A DNA stretch of 64,000 nt from Cyclobacteriaceae bacterium. Its GTDB lineage: Bacteria > Bacteroidota > Bacteroidia > Cytophagales > Cyclobacteriaceae. Shown piece after piece: positions 1 through 9,128 of this stretch. Location of the stretch: the NCBI GenBank assembly GCA_028285445.1, contig JANQPQ010000052.1, positions 62,001 through 126,000 of the forward strand. Direction: 5' to 3'. The position numbers were made by a program, and so were the translations under genes. The notes beneath the pieces were generated by a model. It was given only the letters and a program-made list of their open reading frames with translations, made no database searches and was not told the origin of the DNA. Within the stretch, counting starts at the first letter, position 1; every line of letters begins with the position of its first letter.

Positions 1-2095
1 TAAGTCTTACTGTGTCAATCGAGAAGGCCCACTCAGCTAAGCGGCCAGATTGGAGATCGAGTATACCTGATGCGAAAATGTCTCCACTAACTCCGGAATT
101 GTCTATGAGCACATTCTCAGCACCGAATGACAATTCCCCAGTAGAGGCAGAAAGGTCATCAGGCAAGGTGATTGACATGGTGCTAAGGAAGAAACCTTTC
201 CAATCGTCGCCAGTATCATCGTAATCTTCAGGAAATTCAACATCATCAGGATTGCCATCATCGGAATAGTCGAAGAAGGCATTTTCGATGGTGAATGTAT
301 ATCCCTCTAGACCAACAATTTCAAATGGATCTACACTAGTTGAGGCTATGAATTGGCCCCATTCCGGTGTATTGATTGAGAAACTGGCTACTACAGGATC
401 TGAGCTATCCGGAGAGGAAAGCATATCCTGAGGGAATTCGTACTCGGCTTCTATATTAAGTTCTACAAATCCCTGGCAGTCGAAGCTTACATAGGTTCCG
501 TCGTTGTCATCGCCAGGCGCTTTGAAAGTAAGATCAAATTCTGAGTAATCTCCGAGGCTGAAATCTTCAAATAGATATAATTCTGCCGCACCAACACCTC
601 CTACTCCGTAGGGATGGAAACAAATACCTTTTGATCCGAAGGCAATACCATTGCCACTTTCCGGATCTTCAATAGACATTACTGCATTGAGGTTAGCCTG
701 GTCACGATCGAAGCTTAAGCCAGTGATAATGACGTTGTAGTCAATTCCTCCAATGGTTTTATCTATTGCCAATGGCAGTCCAAGTGAGCTACCTCTGTCA
801 TCCATCTGCGATACTTTCCTGCCCTCGGTGTCAATGTAGCTGTTAAGATTGTCTATGTCATCCGCGGAAGCAGTAATACTTCCGGATTCTGAAGACATAT
901 CATCAGTAACCAGGTCGCTGTCAATATCAGTTGCCACCTCACCAGCAAACATGACGTTGTCTGTATTGACTGCCATGTCAGTGAAAGTGACATTCATGTT
1001 CGATAACAAGAATGGAATGAATATGAAGCCTTTTCCAGTAAAGTAATCCCCAGATTGGCTAGTTACTTCAGTGACAGTCATGAGGAACTTACCAACCTTC
1101 ACCACGTCGTCAAGACCGAGGTCTGAAATCAGATTTGAATTCGTGGGAATCTCAGCCAAGCATGACGCGCTACACTCCGAAGAGATATCATCGTCCTGCG
1201 CATAGAGCTCAGAAACATCAGGGAACTCGTGCTCCTGATAGGTAAAAGTACAGACCTGGCTCAGGCCCTGGTTTTTGAATAGATTTTCTACCGTGGCATC
1301 AAAGGGATCAAAAGCCTTAACTTGCCAGGCATATTCATTGTCATCTTCAAGCAGTGGATCCTGCAGTACCAGGGAAGTATTGGCCGTCACCGTTTGGAAC
1401 ATAGGCTGAGCCGCCTCCATTGCTTCGAAAGGATTATACCCCTCCTCCACTTTCACCAATGTAAACTGGTACTGAACGTTGCTTACATTGTTAGGAGAAC
1501 CCAGGTGCATAGGCAACCAGGTAAACATGATATTCTGCGCGCCAATATGCTCTACTATTTCGCCACAACCAGGTAGCTGTGGAAATGGCGGATCGTTCAA
1601 TACTGCATACCCGGACGCACAGGCTTGTCTTGAAACCACCACATCTGGCCGATCAGCAGCTATTACTTCAATACAGATACTATTTAAACCTTCCGGAAGT
1701 AAACCGGTATGGGTGTAGCCGTTGATGGCTGTGAGATTGGTGAAATCCAGGTAATCGGCAATATCAAAACCAGTGAGGCTGAGTGTGGCAAATTGATCCA
1801 ACCTAACCGGGTTGGGAAGGAAGCTGTCTGATGTTCTTAGGATTTCAGTTCCATTATTAGAAATGGTGACTCTAAAGGTCACATCCAGGAAGGGCTCCAC
1901 CGGATCATTCAACGTGATGTTGATCATCAGATCCTGACTCCTATCTAAGGCATAGTCAGAAAGCTTTAGAGAATTTGGTGGAATTAGTACCGCATTGGCA
2001 TCAACTGGGAAAATCTGTGCAAAGCCCTTGGAGGAGAATAGCATCAACGCGACCAGCGTCAGTACCCTAAGTTGATATGTCAATAATCTCCTCAT
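1..2095 (-). CDS. Large secreted surface protein with TANFOR-like domain, 3' end outside the window
   Basis: My own translation shows an open frame from the ATG at 2095 to the window edge, at least 698 codons with no stop. The first ~24 residues form a signal peptide ending ...SKGFA-Q. The next ~120 residues resemble the Bacteroidota TANFOR domain (opening IPPNSLKLSDY, later LLPEGLNSICIEV). An Fn3/Ig-like stretch with EYAWQVKAFDP follows, then a long acidic beta-rich region without a recognised family. The start codon directly abuts the stop of the barrel gene upstream (2096), so the two are almost certainly co-transcribed and may work as a surface protein and its outer-membrane partner. The molecular function is unknown, and the TANFOR assignment is from memory of the family pattern. 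Confidence 0.82.
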   Translation of the reverse strand, partial: MRRLLTYQLRVLTLVALMLFSSKGFAQIFPVDANAVLIPPNSLKLSDYALDRSQDLMINITLNDPVEPFLDVTFRVTISNNGTEILRTSDSFLPNPVRLDQFATLSLTGFDIADYLDFTNLTAINGYTHTGLLPEGLNSICIEVIAADRPDVVVSRQACASGYAVLNDPPFPQLPGCGEIVEHIGAQNIMFTWLPMHLGSPNNVSNVQYQFTLVKVEEGYNPFEAMEAAQPMFQTVTANTSLVLQDPLLEDDNEYAWQVKAFDPFDATVENLFKNQGLSQVCTFTYQEHEFPDVSELYAQDDDISSECSASCLAEIPTNSNLISDLGLDDVVKVGKFLMTVTEVTSQSGDYFTGKGFIFIPFLLSNMNVTFTDMAVNTDNVMFAGEVATDIDSDLVTDDMSSESGSITASADDIDNLNSYIDTEGRKVSQMDDRGSSLGLPLAIDKTIGGIDYNVIITGLSFDRDQANLNAVMSIEDPESGNGIAFGSKGICFHPYGVGGVGAAELYLFEDFSLGDYSEFDLTFKAPGDDNDGTYVSFDCQGFVELNIEAEYEFPQDMLSSPDSSDPVVASFSINTPEWGQFIASTSVDPFEIVGLEGYTFTIENAFFDYSDDGNPDDVEFPEDYDDTGDDWKGFFLSTMSITLPDDLSASTGELSFGAENVLIDNSGVSGDIFASGILDLQSGRLAEWAFSIDTVRL

Positions 2096-3799
2096 CTAGA
2101 AGCTATAGGTATAGTTAAGGGTTGCGATTGTCTCTCCGAACTTCACGGTAGCATCCATGCCTGTCATCATATGGCGGCTTAGTCGGCTCACATTCAGCGA
2201 AGCCACATGATGCGATTTCAGCTTTATTGAAGACTGCCAGATATAGTTCCAGGTGGAATTACCTTCCTGGCTGAAATAGTTAATAATGAGCTGACTGGTA
2301 AGTTTATCTTCAAAGAAAAGTCGCTTAGCAGTGACGCCGGGCCCAAAACGCTCATTCACAGTACCATTAAGATCGTTTCGGTTATAATTAAGTCGAGCTG
2401 AAAACTCTGTCTTTATATTTTTCAATTGCAGGGCATAGTTGATCAACCCCGTAATATTCTCATTCTCCATACCTCTATCCCCGCTACTGAAGTCGTCCGT
2501 AACGGCCTGCCTGGTGATACTTGCTGTGACAACGTGAGATTTCGTAGGCCCAGACTTAATAGCGTAAGTACCATTAAGACCGGTTGATCTGGTAACTACC
2601 ACGGCATTAAGGCTATCCAGGGAAGAATTCAATACAAACTCTATATCTGAACTGTAATTAGAATGAGTAAGCCCAATGGTAAATGGGCTCTTCGCGAATA
2701 CTATATTTCCAGCGATGATGGTTCTAGTGGAAGTTTGAATCTCATCTCCACTGAGATTATTCCTTTGCACTCCTCCGTTAGCGGTAATTATCAATTTCCT
2801 TTCTAGTAAGCTCGTGGTGAAGCCGGCTGTGATATTTTCCAGGTCATTGTTAAAGAAGTATGCACCCATTGTTTGGTACTCAGGGTCAATCCTCTCAAAT
2901 GTTCCTCTTAATGTGCTCCCGCCAATGCGGTAGTTGGCAGACAACTTCATAGCATTCCGCACTGTGGTCGAGCTTCGATTGTCGAAGCCTAAGTCAGAGA
3001 ATATCGGTTCATCTTCTACAATCTCGTCTCTGATGTCTGTGGTATAGGCTGATCGCGCGAATTCTCCAGAGAGTGATAGATTCTTAACTAGTGATAGTTT
3101 CCAGGCGGTACCGAGCACGAGGTTCTCCCCAGGCAACACTGTGGTAGAATCAGGAATTACATCCCAGGAATTGGCGTCATCTTTTCCTTTGAAGAATATA
3201 AGGTCTATGAAGTTTTCATCGGTACCATAACCAATTTTAGCACCGCCTCCGGTACGAGTAAATGCAGGCACAAATGCCTGATTAAGAGGACGATCAATAG
3301 GAATAGCTGAAGCAAATCTTCCATAGTTTGCCGCAAAGCGTATCTTGTTAGGATTAAGCTCTACTCCTCCTCCTAAAAAGGTATGACCTGCCAGTGTATA
3401 AGAACTGTAGGTCATGTTGGAATAGCCGATATATGCTTTGGCCCATTTGTACCGGGGCCGTAACGAAAGTCTGTTATAGGGCTGATTGAAATCTTTGTTT
3501 TGGGAAGTGAGCGTTCCGGATAGTGGAACTGCAATTCCAAAGATGCTGAAATTCAAATTTCCCCTTAGTGTCCAGATGAAATTCTCTTGCCTATCGTCGA
3601 TGCCATCAGCGGCATAAAACCGATTCATCATAGAGATTGCACCGGAAACCTTAATTGGAGATTCTTTGGTGATGCCCTCCAAGTCAACATCTTGCGCAGA
3701 AAGCTTCTGCGGGAGGCAAATAGTGCCGAGAACGAATAGACCAATCACGATCATATTCGATCTCTTATTGAGTTGATTTAGGGTCAGTTTAGGGTGCAT
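2096..3799 (-). CDS. Outer-membrane beta-barrel protein paired with the TANFOR-like protein
   Basis: This 567-residue protein has an N-terminal signal (hydrophobic core IVIGLFVLGTICL, cleavage near LSAQ). The rest is made of alternating amphipathic strands with aromatic girdles, such as YIGYSNMTYSSYTL, and it ends in a terminal strand closing with Phe (TLNYTYSF), as expected of an outer-membrane barrel. There is no TonB plug or STN domain. A second ATG at codon 16 would give a shorter and more typical signal peptide. Barrel genes of this type often sit beside large Bacteroidota surface proteins, but whether it secretes, anchors or is independent of its neighbour cannot be told from sequence. 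Specific family not recognised. Confidence 0.8.
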   Translation of the reverse strand: MHPKLTLNQLNKRSNMIVIGLFVLGTICLPQKLSAQDVDLEGITKESPIKVSGAISMMNRFYAADGIDDRQENFIWTLRGNLNFSIFGIAVPLSGTLTSQNKDFNQPYNRLSLRPRYKWAKAYIGYSNMTYSSYTLAGHTFLGGGVELNPNKIRFAANYGRFASAIPIDRPLNQAFVPAFTRTGGGAKIGYGTDENFIDLIFFKGKDDANSWDVIPDSTTVLPGENLVLGTAWKLSLVKNLSLSGEFARSAYTTDIRDEIVEDEPIFSDLGFDNRSSTTVRNAMKLSANYRIGGSTLRGTFERIDPEYQTMGAYFFNNDLENITAGFTTSLLERKLIITANGGVQRNNLSGDEIQTSTRTIIAGNIVFAKSPFTIGLTHSNYSSDIEFVLNSSLDSLNAVVVTRSTGLNGTYAIKSGPTKSHVVTASITRQAVTDDFSSGDRGMENENITGLINYALQLKNIKTEFSARLNYNRNDLNGTVNERFGPGVTAKRLFFEDKLTSQLIINYFSQEGNSTWNYIWQSSIKLKSHHVASLNVSRLSRHMMTGMDATVKFGETIATLNYTYSF

Positions 3800-3865
3800 C
3801 TACGTCAGAATGCTACAAAATAGTGCTCGTTTTCTTAAAATAAAAACTCAAAGCAAATTGTCTGA

Positions 3866-4111
3866 ATGGCCATAACAGCACTTAAGCCAATCGCCAAGAT
3901 GAGCAACATTACTGCAGCCCTTCTTTTCTTCGCTTTGATTACTTGTCTTCTAGTCATTGCCTTGGGGGTTTTAGTTTACAAACCTCTTACATACAAAGAT
4001 ACGCTTAGGGTAAAGATGGTAGCCGGGGTAACCGTGGACAAAGCGTGGACAGCTTCGGAGCTCCAAGTTTCAGGTTTCAAGTTTCAGGTCCTAGTCTTCA
4101 GCCTCAAATGA
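3866..4111 (+). CDS. Doubtful small membrane protein
   Basis: An 81-codon frame that contains one convincing hydrophobic segment (residues ~14-38, ITAALLFFALITCLLVIALGVLVY), followed by a short basic tail. No family is recognised. The last ~18 codons run into the heptanucleotide array at 4067-4129, so the natural C-terminus may be an accident of that repeat. The frame lies in a 332-bp spacer between two minus-strand operons. It could be a real single-pass protein, a decayed gene fragment or chance. Confidence 0.28.
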   Translation: MAITALKPIAKMSNITAALLFFALITCLLVIALGVLVYKPLTYKDTLRVKMVAGVTVDKAWTASELQVSGFKFQVLVFSLK

Positions 4112-4129
4112 CTAATGACCAATGACTAA
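4067..4129. repeat. Degenerate heptanucleotide array, 9 units
   Basis: The stretch divides into nine consecutive 7-mers in unbroken phase: GTTTCAG, GTTTCAA, GTTTCAG, GTCCTAG, TCTTCAG, CCTCAAA, TGACTAA, TGACCAA, TGACTAA. Position 6 of every unit is A. The array ends 2 bp before the stop codon of the response-regulator gene (4132). Similar arrays occur at 10583-10645 and 16434-16468. Confidence 0.75.
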
Positions 4130-4131
4130 CA

Positions 4132-4974
4132 CTAGAAATTCACAATGTACTCCCTCAAACCATCATCAGCAGTGAGGCCCAACTTCTTCTTCAACCTGGT
4201 TAAAGATTTTCTAACCGAAGAACTTTCGATGTTGGTAAGGTTGGCAATCTCATGGTTTCCAAGGCCGATACGCAGATAGGCACACATGCGTACTTCATTA
4301 TTTGATAGCTCGCCAAACTCAGCGTTCAGCTTTTCAAAAAATCCGGGGTGCACATTCTCGAAGTGAATCTTGAAATTATTCCAGCTCTTATCCAGGTTGA
4401 GGTATGATCTAATTTCTTTCTGAATGACATTGAGCTCCTCTCCTGCCACCCCATGAATGATCTTGTTGAGTCTATCCAGGCGCTCAGAAAGATCGGTAAG
4501 TATATGATTCTTCTGATGATCGAACATGGCGGCAGTGCTCAATTCCCTTTCCTTTTGCTCCAATGATTCTTTCATAAGGCGCTTTATTTCCTGGTGTGAA
4601 GCGGCCAACCTCAACGTAGCCTCCACGCGGGCATTGAATTCTATTGGGTTGAATGGTTTGCGGAGAAAATCGACTGCCCCTGCTCCCAAAGCCAGCTGTA
4701 GATTTTCAGAACTAGTCATTACTCCGGTGGCTACAATTATGGGTATCTCCCGAGTCTCCTCATCAGCTTGCAGCTGCTTAATCGAATCAATGCCATTCAT
4801 AACTGGCATTTCCCAATCCATTATGATCAGGTCTGGAAGTTCTTCCCTGGCTATTTCACATGCTACTTTGCCATTCGGCGCATAAAGCACCTCTTGGGGT
4901 TTGTCAGCAAGGAATTCCAGAATTACCTCCAGGTTGTTATGGTCATCATCTGCAACAAGGATAAGGTTCTTCAT
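4132..4974 (-). CDS. Response regulator, REC domain plus LuxR-like helix-turn-helix
   Basis: The receiver domain spans residues ~3-122: acidic pocket D9/D10, phospho-acceptor D53 in LIIMDWEMP, T83 and K106 in FLRKPF. A helical linker follows (~125-185). The C-terminal ~85 residues carry the Bacteroidota-type effector seen in TPR-HTH regulators (VHPGFFEKLNAEFGELSNNE, then LTNIESSSVRKSLTRLKKKLGL). That segment looks like a LuxR-like DNA-binding fold, so the protein is probably a transcription factor. It lies 24 bp downstream of the TPR histidine kinase on the same strand and is the likely phosphorylation target of that kinase. Confidence 0.92.
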   Translation of the reverse strand: MKNLILVADDDHNNLEVILEFLADKPQEVLYAPNGKVACEIAREELPDLIIMDWEMPVMNGIDSIKQLQADEETREIPIIVATGVMTSSENLQLALGAGAVDFLRKPFNPIEFNARVEATLRLAASHQEIKRLMKESLEQKERELSTAAMFDHQKNHILTDLSERLDRLNKIIHGVAGEELNVIQKEIRSYLNLDKSWNNFKIHFENVHPGFFEKLNAEFGELSNNEVRMCAYLRIGLGNHEIANLTNIESSSVRKSLTRLKKKLGLTADDGLREYIVNF

Positions 4975-4998
4975 TTTGGATATCGAAACAGCTAGTAC

Positions 4999-7446
4999 TT
5001 AGTCCAGCATTTTTAGTAGGTCGTCATATTTATCCTGGTCGCCTTGATAGACAGCTGCTTGCAGGTCTTTAATCCATTTGGATTTAAGATTCATATCTTC
5101 AAACCCACCCAATATCGAATTGATTTTACTTACCTGGTGAACCCGCAGTGCCTTTAGTTGAGCACTATTCTCAACCAATGTCGCTTTCTCATCAGGTATC
5201 ACCACCTCCTGATCATTTTGTCCATCACTTGCCACCCAACCTGAGGCTTCCACCTCATTTTGTGCTGAAATCGGCAAGGCGAAATTGAAGTTGGCGCCCT
5301 TGTCGGGTTGTGACTCGACACTGATGGAGCCCCCATGCGCCTCCACTGCCATCTTACAAAAACTCAGTCCCAAACCAGTTGAGACCGTAGTTCCGGAAGC
5401 TTTCGCTTCGGCTCTCCAGAACTTTTCAAATACGTGCTCAATTTCCTCCTCTGAAAGGCCTCTCCCATTATCCACCACAGCTATACACACAAAGTCATTC
5501 TCTACCTTGTCGCATTTTAGAGTTATTGATTCACCCAAATCAGAATACTTAATCGCATTCGTAAGCAAATTTACCAGTACCCGAATTATCAAATTGGGAT
5601 CAACATTTACCACCAATTCAGGTGGTAGTTCATTGATCAACTTAAGGCTTTTGGCCTGCAACAATAACTCAACCTGTAGTTTCGCTTTAAAGGTGAGGTA
5701 GCCCAGGTTCACATCCTCCTTATCCAACTGGATCTCCGCTTCCTCAAACCGCCTTACCTCCAACATGTTGGTAACCAAATTTAACATCTGATAACCAGAC
5801 TGGCGAATACTGTGAAGGTGCTTTTCAGATGCGTGGGACTCCGACAAGCCTATGATACTATTCAGTGGATTCTTCATGTCATGAGCGATCATACTTGTTA
5901 GCCCTTCCCTAAAGTTCGACAACTCTACCAGTTTGTTATTCTGATTAGTAATCACTGAATTCTTCTCTGCCAATAGCTCCGCAGCGCGCTTTTTTCTGCG
6001 AAATGAGCGATAATAGACGATTCCAAGCATTAGAATTAAAACCGTAACAACAATAAGGCTGTTGCGGATAATAGCTTGGCGTTCAAGTTGCTTTTGGAAC
6101 TCTAACTCCGACTTTTCCTGTGCAGCCAGCAATTGCTGCCTTTCTTTGTCGGCCTCAAATTCAGATTCCAGCCTAACCAACTCCTTAATTTTGTCTTCAT
6201 TAATTAGCGAATCGTTCGCCCAAACATTCTGACTATAATAGTGATAGGCTTTTTCAAACTCGCCTAGGGCTTTGTAGTTCTGATGCAGCCGGCTTGTGAT
6301 ATTCGCAATTTCGCGAAGGGCGTTCACTTCCTCTGCTAATGATAATCCCTCCAGATAATATTCTGTAGCTTTTCTACGCTGACCCATGTTTACATAAACC
6401 TGCCCAATATTTGAGAGGACATTTGCTTGCCTACGCCTATCACCCAAATCCCTGCGGATTAATAAAGATTGTTGAAAGTTATTAAGCGCCTTCTGCTGTT
6501 CACCTTTCATACGATACACTATCCCCCTATTTAGCAGTACACTCGCCACACCGCTGCGCCTGTTAATTTCCTGATACTGCTCAAGTGCGATTTCATAATA
6601 TTCGATCGCTCGATCTAGTGAATCCCAGTTCTTGTAAACAACCCCAATGTTGTTATTCCTGGAGGCCATAAGCCTCTTACTTCCAATGGCCTCACCGGCA
6701 GCCAGCGATTCCTTATAGGCCTCCAGCGCCTTAGCAAATTCCTTTGTTCGGCGGTGAATAAGGCCAATATTATTTAGGGTATTAGATTTTAAGCTTCCAT
6801 TGTTAATCGAGTCGCTGATGTGCAGAGATTGGAAGTAGTAGTCAAGGGCCAAAGGGTAATCTCCCATCTTACTGGCTACCAAACCCATATTATTCAATGT
6901 AGCTGCTTCGCCAAATTTGGAGTTTGCCCCCCGAAGGCCATCCAGGGCACGGTTGTAATAACTCATGGCTTCGGCAAGCCTATCCTGCGTTTCGAATACC
7001 ACTCCCAGGTTTACCATCGTTCTGGCGGCGCCTTCTTCCATGCCAAGTTGTTCTTTAATGCCTAAACTCTTTTTGTAGTACTCCTCTGCTAAATCCAGAG
7101 AACCATTATTCCAATAATTGGTGGCAAGAGAGTTGTAGGCATTAGACTCCCCATCTTTGTCTGCCAGTTCAATAGCAAGAGGAATTGCCTCCTTTGCGTA
7201 TTTGATGCCCTTTACAGGATCAATGCTATTATGTAGATAGCTTAGGCGACTCAGCAATCTCACTTTGGTGGTATCCCGCTCATTGTAGGTTTGCAAGACT
7301 GCTTCCAATGAATCTATTTCCTGGTTCTGCGCCACCACCTGAAATGTTGACAGCAGGGCAAGGAACCAAATAAAAGGCCGGATTCTGATGAATTTATGAA
7401 CTGTACCAAGGGCTTGCATACGGGTCCGGATATCATCCGCAATCAA
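4999..7446 (-). CDS. TPR-containing sensor histidine kinase
   Basis: This 815-residue protein begins with a signal or anchor segment (FIWFLALLSTFQVVAQ). About nine tetratricopeptide repeats (~45-400) with tyrosine-rich helices such as AEEYYKKSLGIKEQLG lie outside the membrane, followed by a coiled coil (~405-455) and one transmembrane helix (NSLIVVTVLILMLGIVYY). The cytoplasmic part has a HisKA domain with phospho-acceptor His522 in MIAHDMKNPLN and an HATPase_c domain with N box (LLTNAIKYS), G1 (VVDNGRGL) and G2 (GLGLSFCK). A ~75-residue tail after the kinase is unusual and may dock its regulator. An internal ATG at codon 10 is an alternative start. It is transcribed ahead of the response regulator. 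Confidence 0.93.
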   Translation of the reverse strand: MIADDIRTRMQALGTVHKFIRIRPFIWFLALLSTFQVVAQNQEIDSLEAVLQTYNERDTTKVRLLSRLSYLHNSIDPVKGIKYAKEAIPLAIELADKDGESNAYNSLATNYWNNGSLDLAEEYYKKSLGIKEQLGMEEGAARTMVNLGVVFETQDRLAEAMSYYNRALDGLRGANSKFGEAATLNNMGLVASKMGDYPLALDYYFQSLHISDSINNGSLKSNTLNNIGLIHRRTKEFAKALEAYKESLAAGEAIGSKRLMASRNNNIGVVYKNWDSLDRAIEYYEIALEQYQEINRRSGVASVLLNRGIVYRMKGEQQKALNNFQQSLLIRRDLGDRRRQANVLSNIGQVYVNMGQRRKATEYYLEGLSLAEEVNALREIANITSRLHQNYKALGEFEKAYHYYSQNVWANDSLINEDKIKELVRLESEFEADKERQQLLAAQEKSELEFQKQLERQAIIRNSLIVVTVLILMLGIVYYRSFRRKKRAAELLAEKNSVITNQNNKLVELSNFREGLTSMIAHDMKNPLNSIIGLSESHASEKHLHSIRQSGYQMLNLVTNMLEVRRFEEAEIQLDKEDVNLGYLTFKAKLQVELLLQAKSLKLINELPPELVVNVDPNLIIRVLVNLLTNAIKYSDLGESITLKCDKVENDFVCIAVVDNGRGLSEEEIEHVFEKFWRAEAKASGTTVSTGLGLSFCKMAVEAHGGSISVESQPDKGANFNFALPISAQNEVEASGWVASDGQNDQEVVIPDEKATLVENSAQLKALRVHQVSKINSILGGFEDMNLKSKWIKDLQAAVYQGDQDKYDDLLKMLD

Positions 7447-7680
7447 GATAGTGAAATCAGTTCAGAATGGGGCATATTGGTATTGTACAATTAACGTTAC
7501 TGACTGCACGTTACTTAATTTGGTTGTTGTTGGCGTTATTTTTGATATATTCAGGAAGCCAAACCTGCCATTTAATAGTACTTATTACCGTCTATACTAC
7601 AATTATCCTGAAATTGTCCAAACGCTTGACAGCTCAACCCCAAAGCACTTACCTTCCATAACGAAATCGTATAACTAGCT

Positions 7681-8844
7681 ATGGCGACTATCTTCATTCC
7701 TAAAGAGGCAGACGAGTTCGAGACCAGAATTGCCGCCTCACCCGAGACGGTGAAAAAGCTAGTTGCCAAAGACTTTAAAGTTCAGGTTGAGAATGGGGCG
7801 GGTGTTAAATCCCATATTTCGAATGCAGAACTAACCGAGGCCGGGGCAGAAATTGTAGACGGCCCCAATGCTTGGGGTGAAGCCGACGTAGTTTTGAAAG
7901 TTTTACCCCTGCGATTTAATGAAACAATCCAGTCACATGAGGCATCAGTACTTAAGCCGGGCTGCCTGGTAGTTAGCTTCGTTGCCTGGTATCAGAATTT
8001 GGAATTGGTGGAAATGCTGGCTGAAAGAAAGGTTAGTGCATTGGCAATGGACTTGATTCCACGAATTTCCAGGTCACAAACCATGGATGCACTATCATCT
8101 CAAGCTAGCATTGCTGGCTATAAGGCAGTGATAATTGCCGCCAACCGGCTCGAAAAATATTTCCCACAACTGATGACTGCAGCTGGCACGGTGAAGCCAT
8201 CTCGTGTGGTAATAATGGGTGCTGGAGTGGCTGGATTGCAAGCAATTGCCACAGCGAAACGACTAGGAGCCATAGTTGAAGTATCTGACATCAGGCCAGA
8301 GGTTAAGGAACAAGTGGAATCACTAGGCGGTAAGTTCATTGACTTTCCCTTGCCTGAAAATGGTAAAGCTTCAAGCAATGGACATGGTGTACAACTGAGT
8401 AAAGAACAGCTGCAAAAGCAACAGGAAATTATAGCCAGTCGTGTGGCACAGGCTGACGTGGTAGTTACTACCGCTTTGGTTCCTGGCAAACCTGCACCGG
8501 TGCTTGTTACCGAAGAGATGGTGAAGCGTATGAGACCAGGCTCAGTGATAGTAGATATTGCTGTAGAACAAGGAGGAAATTGCGAGCTCTCTAAATTGAA
8601 TCAGGATGTAGAAGCCTACGGAGTGACCATCATGGGCTACTCAAATTTGGCCACCACCCTACCCAAAGACGCCAGCCTACTATACTCCAGAAATATCTTA
8701 TCACTAACCGACACTGTTCTGCAGGAGGGTAATATCAATCTCGATCTAGAAGATGAGATAATATCAGGCTGCCTCATCACCTACGATGGCAGCATCAGAT
8801 TTCAGCCCGCCATTGACGCTATCGAAGAAGCTATTGAATCATGA
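7681..8844 (+). CDS. pntAA: NAD(P) transhydrogenase subunit alpha part 1 (soluble dI)
   Basis: This 387-residue protein is the NAD(H)-binding domain I of proton-translocating transhydrogenase, which passes hydride between NADH and NADP+ at the cost of proton motive force. Family features include the N-terminal alanine-dehydrogenase-like half (RIAASPETVKKLV), the signature QASIAGYKAV, and the Rossmann fingerprint GAGVAGLQA near residues 180-190, followed by VSDIRPEVKEQVESLGGKF. The mobile-loop region and GYSNLATTLPKDAS are present. It is the first gene of a three-gene operon in the split-alpha arrangement (separate dI and short membrane subunit) and overlaps pntAB by 4 bp. Confidence 0.97.
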   Translation: MATIFIPKEADEFETRIAASPETVKKLVAKDFKVQVENGAGVKSHISNAELTEAGAEIVDGPNAWGEADVVLKVLPLRFNETIQSHEASVLKPGCLVVSFVAWYQNLELVEMLAERKVSALAMDLIPRISRSQTMDALSSQASIAGYKAVIIAANRLEKYFPQLMTAAGTVKPSRVVIMGAGVAGLQAIATAKRLGAIVEVSDIRPEVKEQVESLGGKFIDFPLPENGKASSNGHGVQLSKEQLQKQQEIIASRVAQADVVVTTALVPGKPAPVLVTEEMVKRMRPGSVIVDIAVEQGGNCELSKLNQDVEAYGVTIMGYSNLATTLPKDASLLYSRNILSLTDTVLQEGNINLDLEDEIISGCLITYDGSIRFQPAIDAIEEAIES

Positions 8845-9128
8845 TTATCGGCCCCTTCCTGATCGGTCTCTACGTTTTCGTACTAGCCACATTCGTGGGA
8901 TTCGAGATCATCAACAAGGTGCCATCTACTCTTCATACCCCCCTAATGTCTGGTGCAAATGCCATTAGTGGCATTACGCTGGTCGGAGCCTTAAGCATTG
9001 CCACACAGGCCGATCCTGTGACAAGCAGCATATTGGGTGGGCTTGCTGTAATTTTCGCCTCCATAAATGTGGTGGGAGGCTTTCTTGTGACAGACAGGAT
9101 GTTGAAAATGTTCAGCAAGAAGAAATGA
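8841..9128 (+). CDS. pntAB: NAD(P) transhydrogenase subunit alpha part 2 (membrane)
   Basis: This 95-residue protein corresponds to the C-terminal membrane part of PntA. It contains helices IGLYVFVLATFVGFEIINKV, the conserved STLHTPLMSGANAISGITLVGAL and a last helix ending in GGFLVTDRMLKMF. Together with the membrane half of PntB it forms the proton channel. ATGA overlaps at both ends (with pntAA and pntB) indicate translational coupling and fixed stoichiometry. Confidence 0.96.
   Translation: MIIGPFLIGLYVFVLATFVGFEIINKVPSTLHTPLMSGANAISGITLVGALSIATQADPVTSSILGGLAVIFASINVVGGFLVTDRMLKMFSKKK

Larger units (their letters stand above)
3800..4131. other. 332-bp spacer between minus-strand operons
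   Basis: The right part (4067-4129) is a phased heptanucleotide array and the middle holds the doubtful 81-codon frame. The left 65 bp, upstream of the barrel gene start at 3799, must carry that gene's promoter but shows no motif I can defend. Confidence 0.6.

Noticed and set aside
849-1718. Plus-strand open frames of 65-84 codons in the left part of the window
   Set aside because: They lie antisense to a continuous, protein-like minus-strand frame with a signal peptide and a TANFOR-like domain.
7451-7678. Two overlapping small frames between the kinase and pntAA
   Set aside because: Low-quality translations in an AT-rich divergent promoter region, without family or start-signal support.
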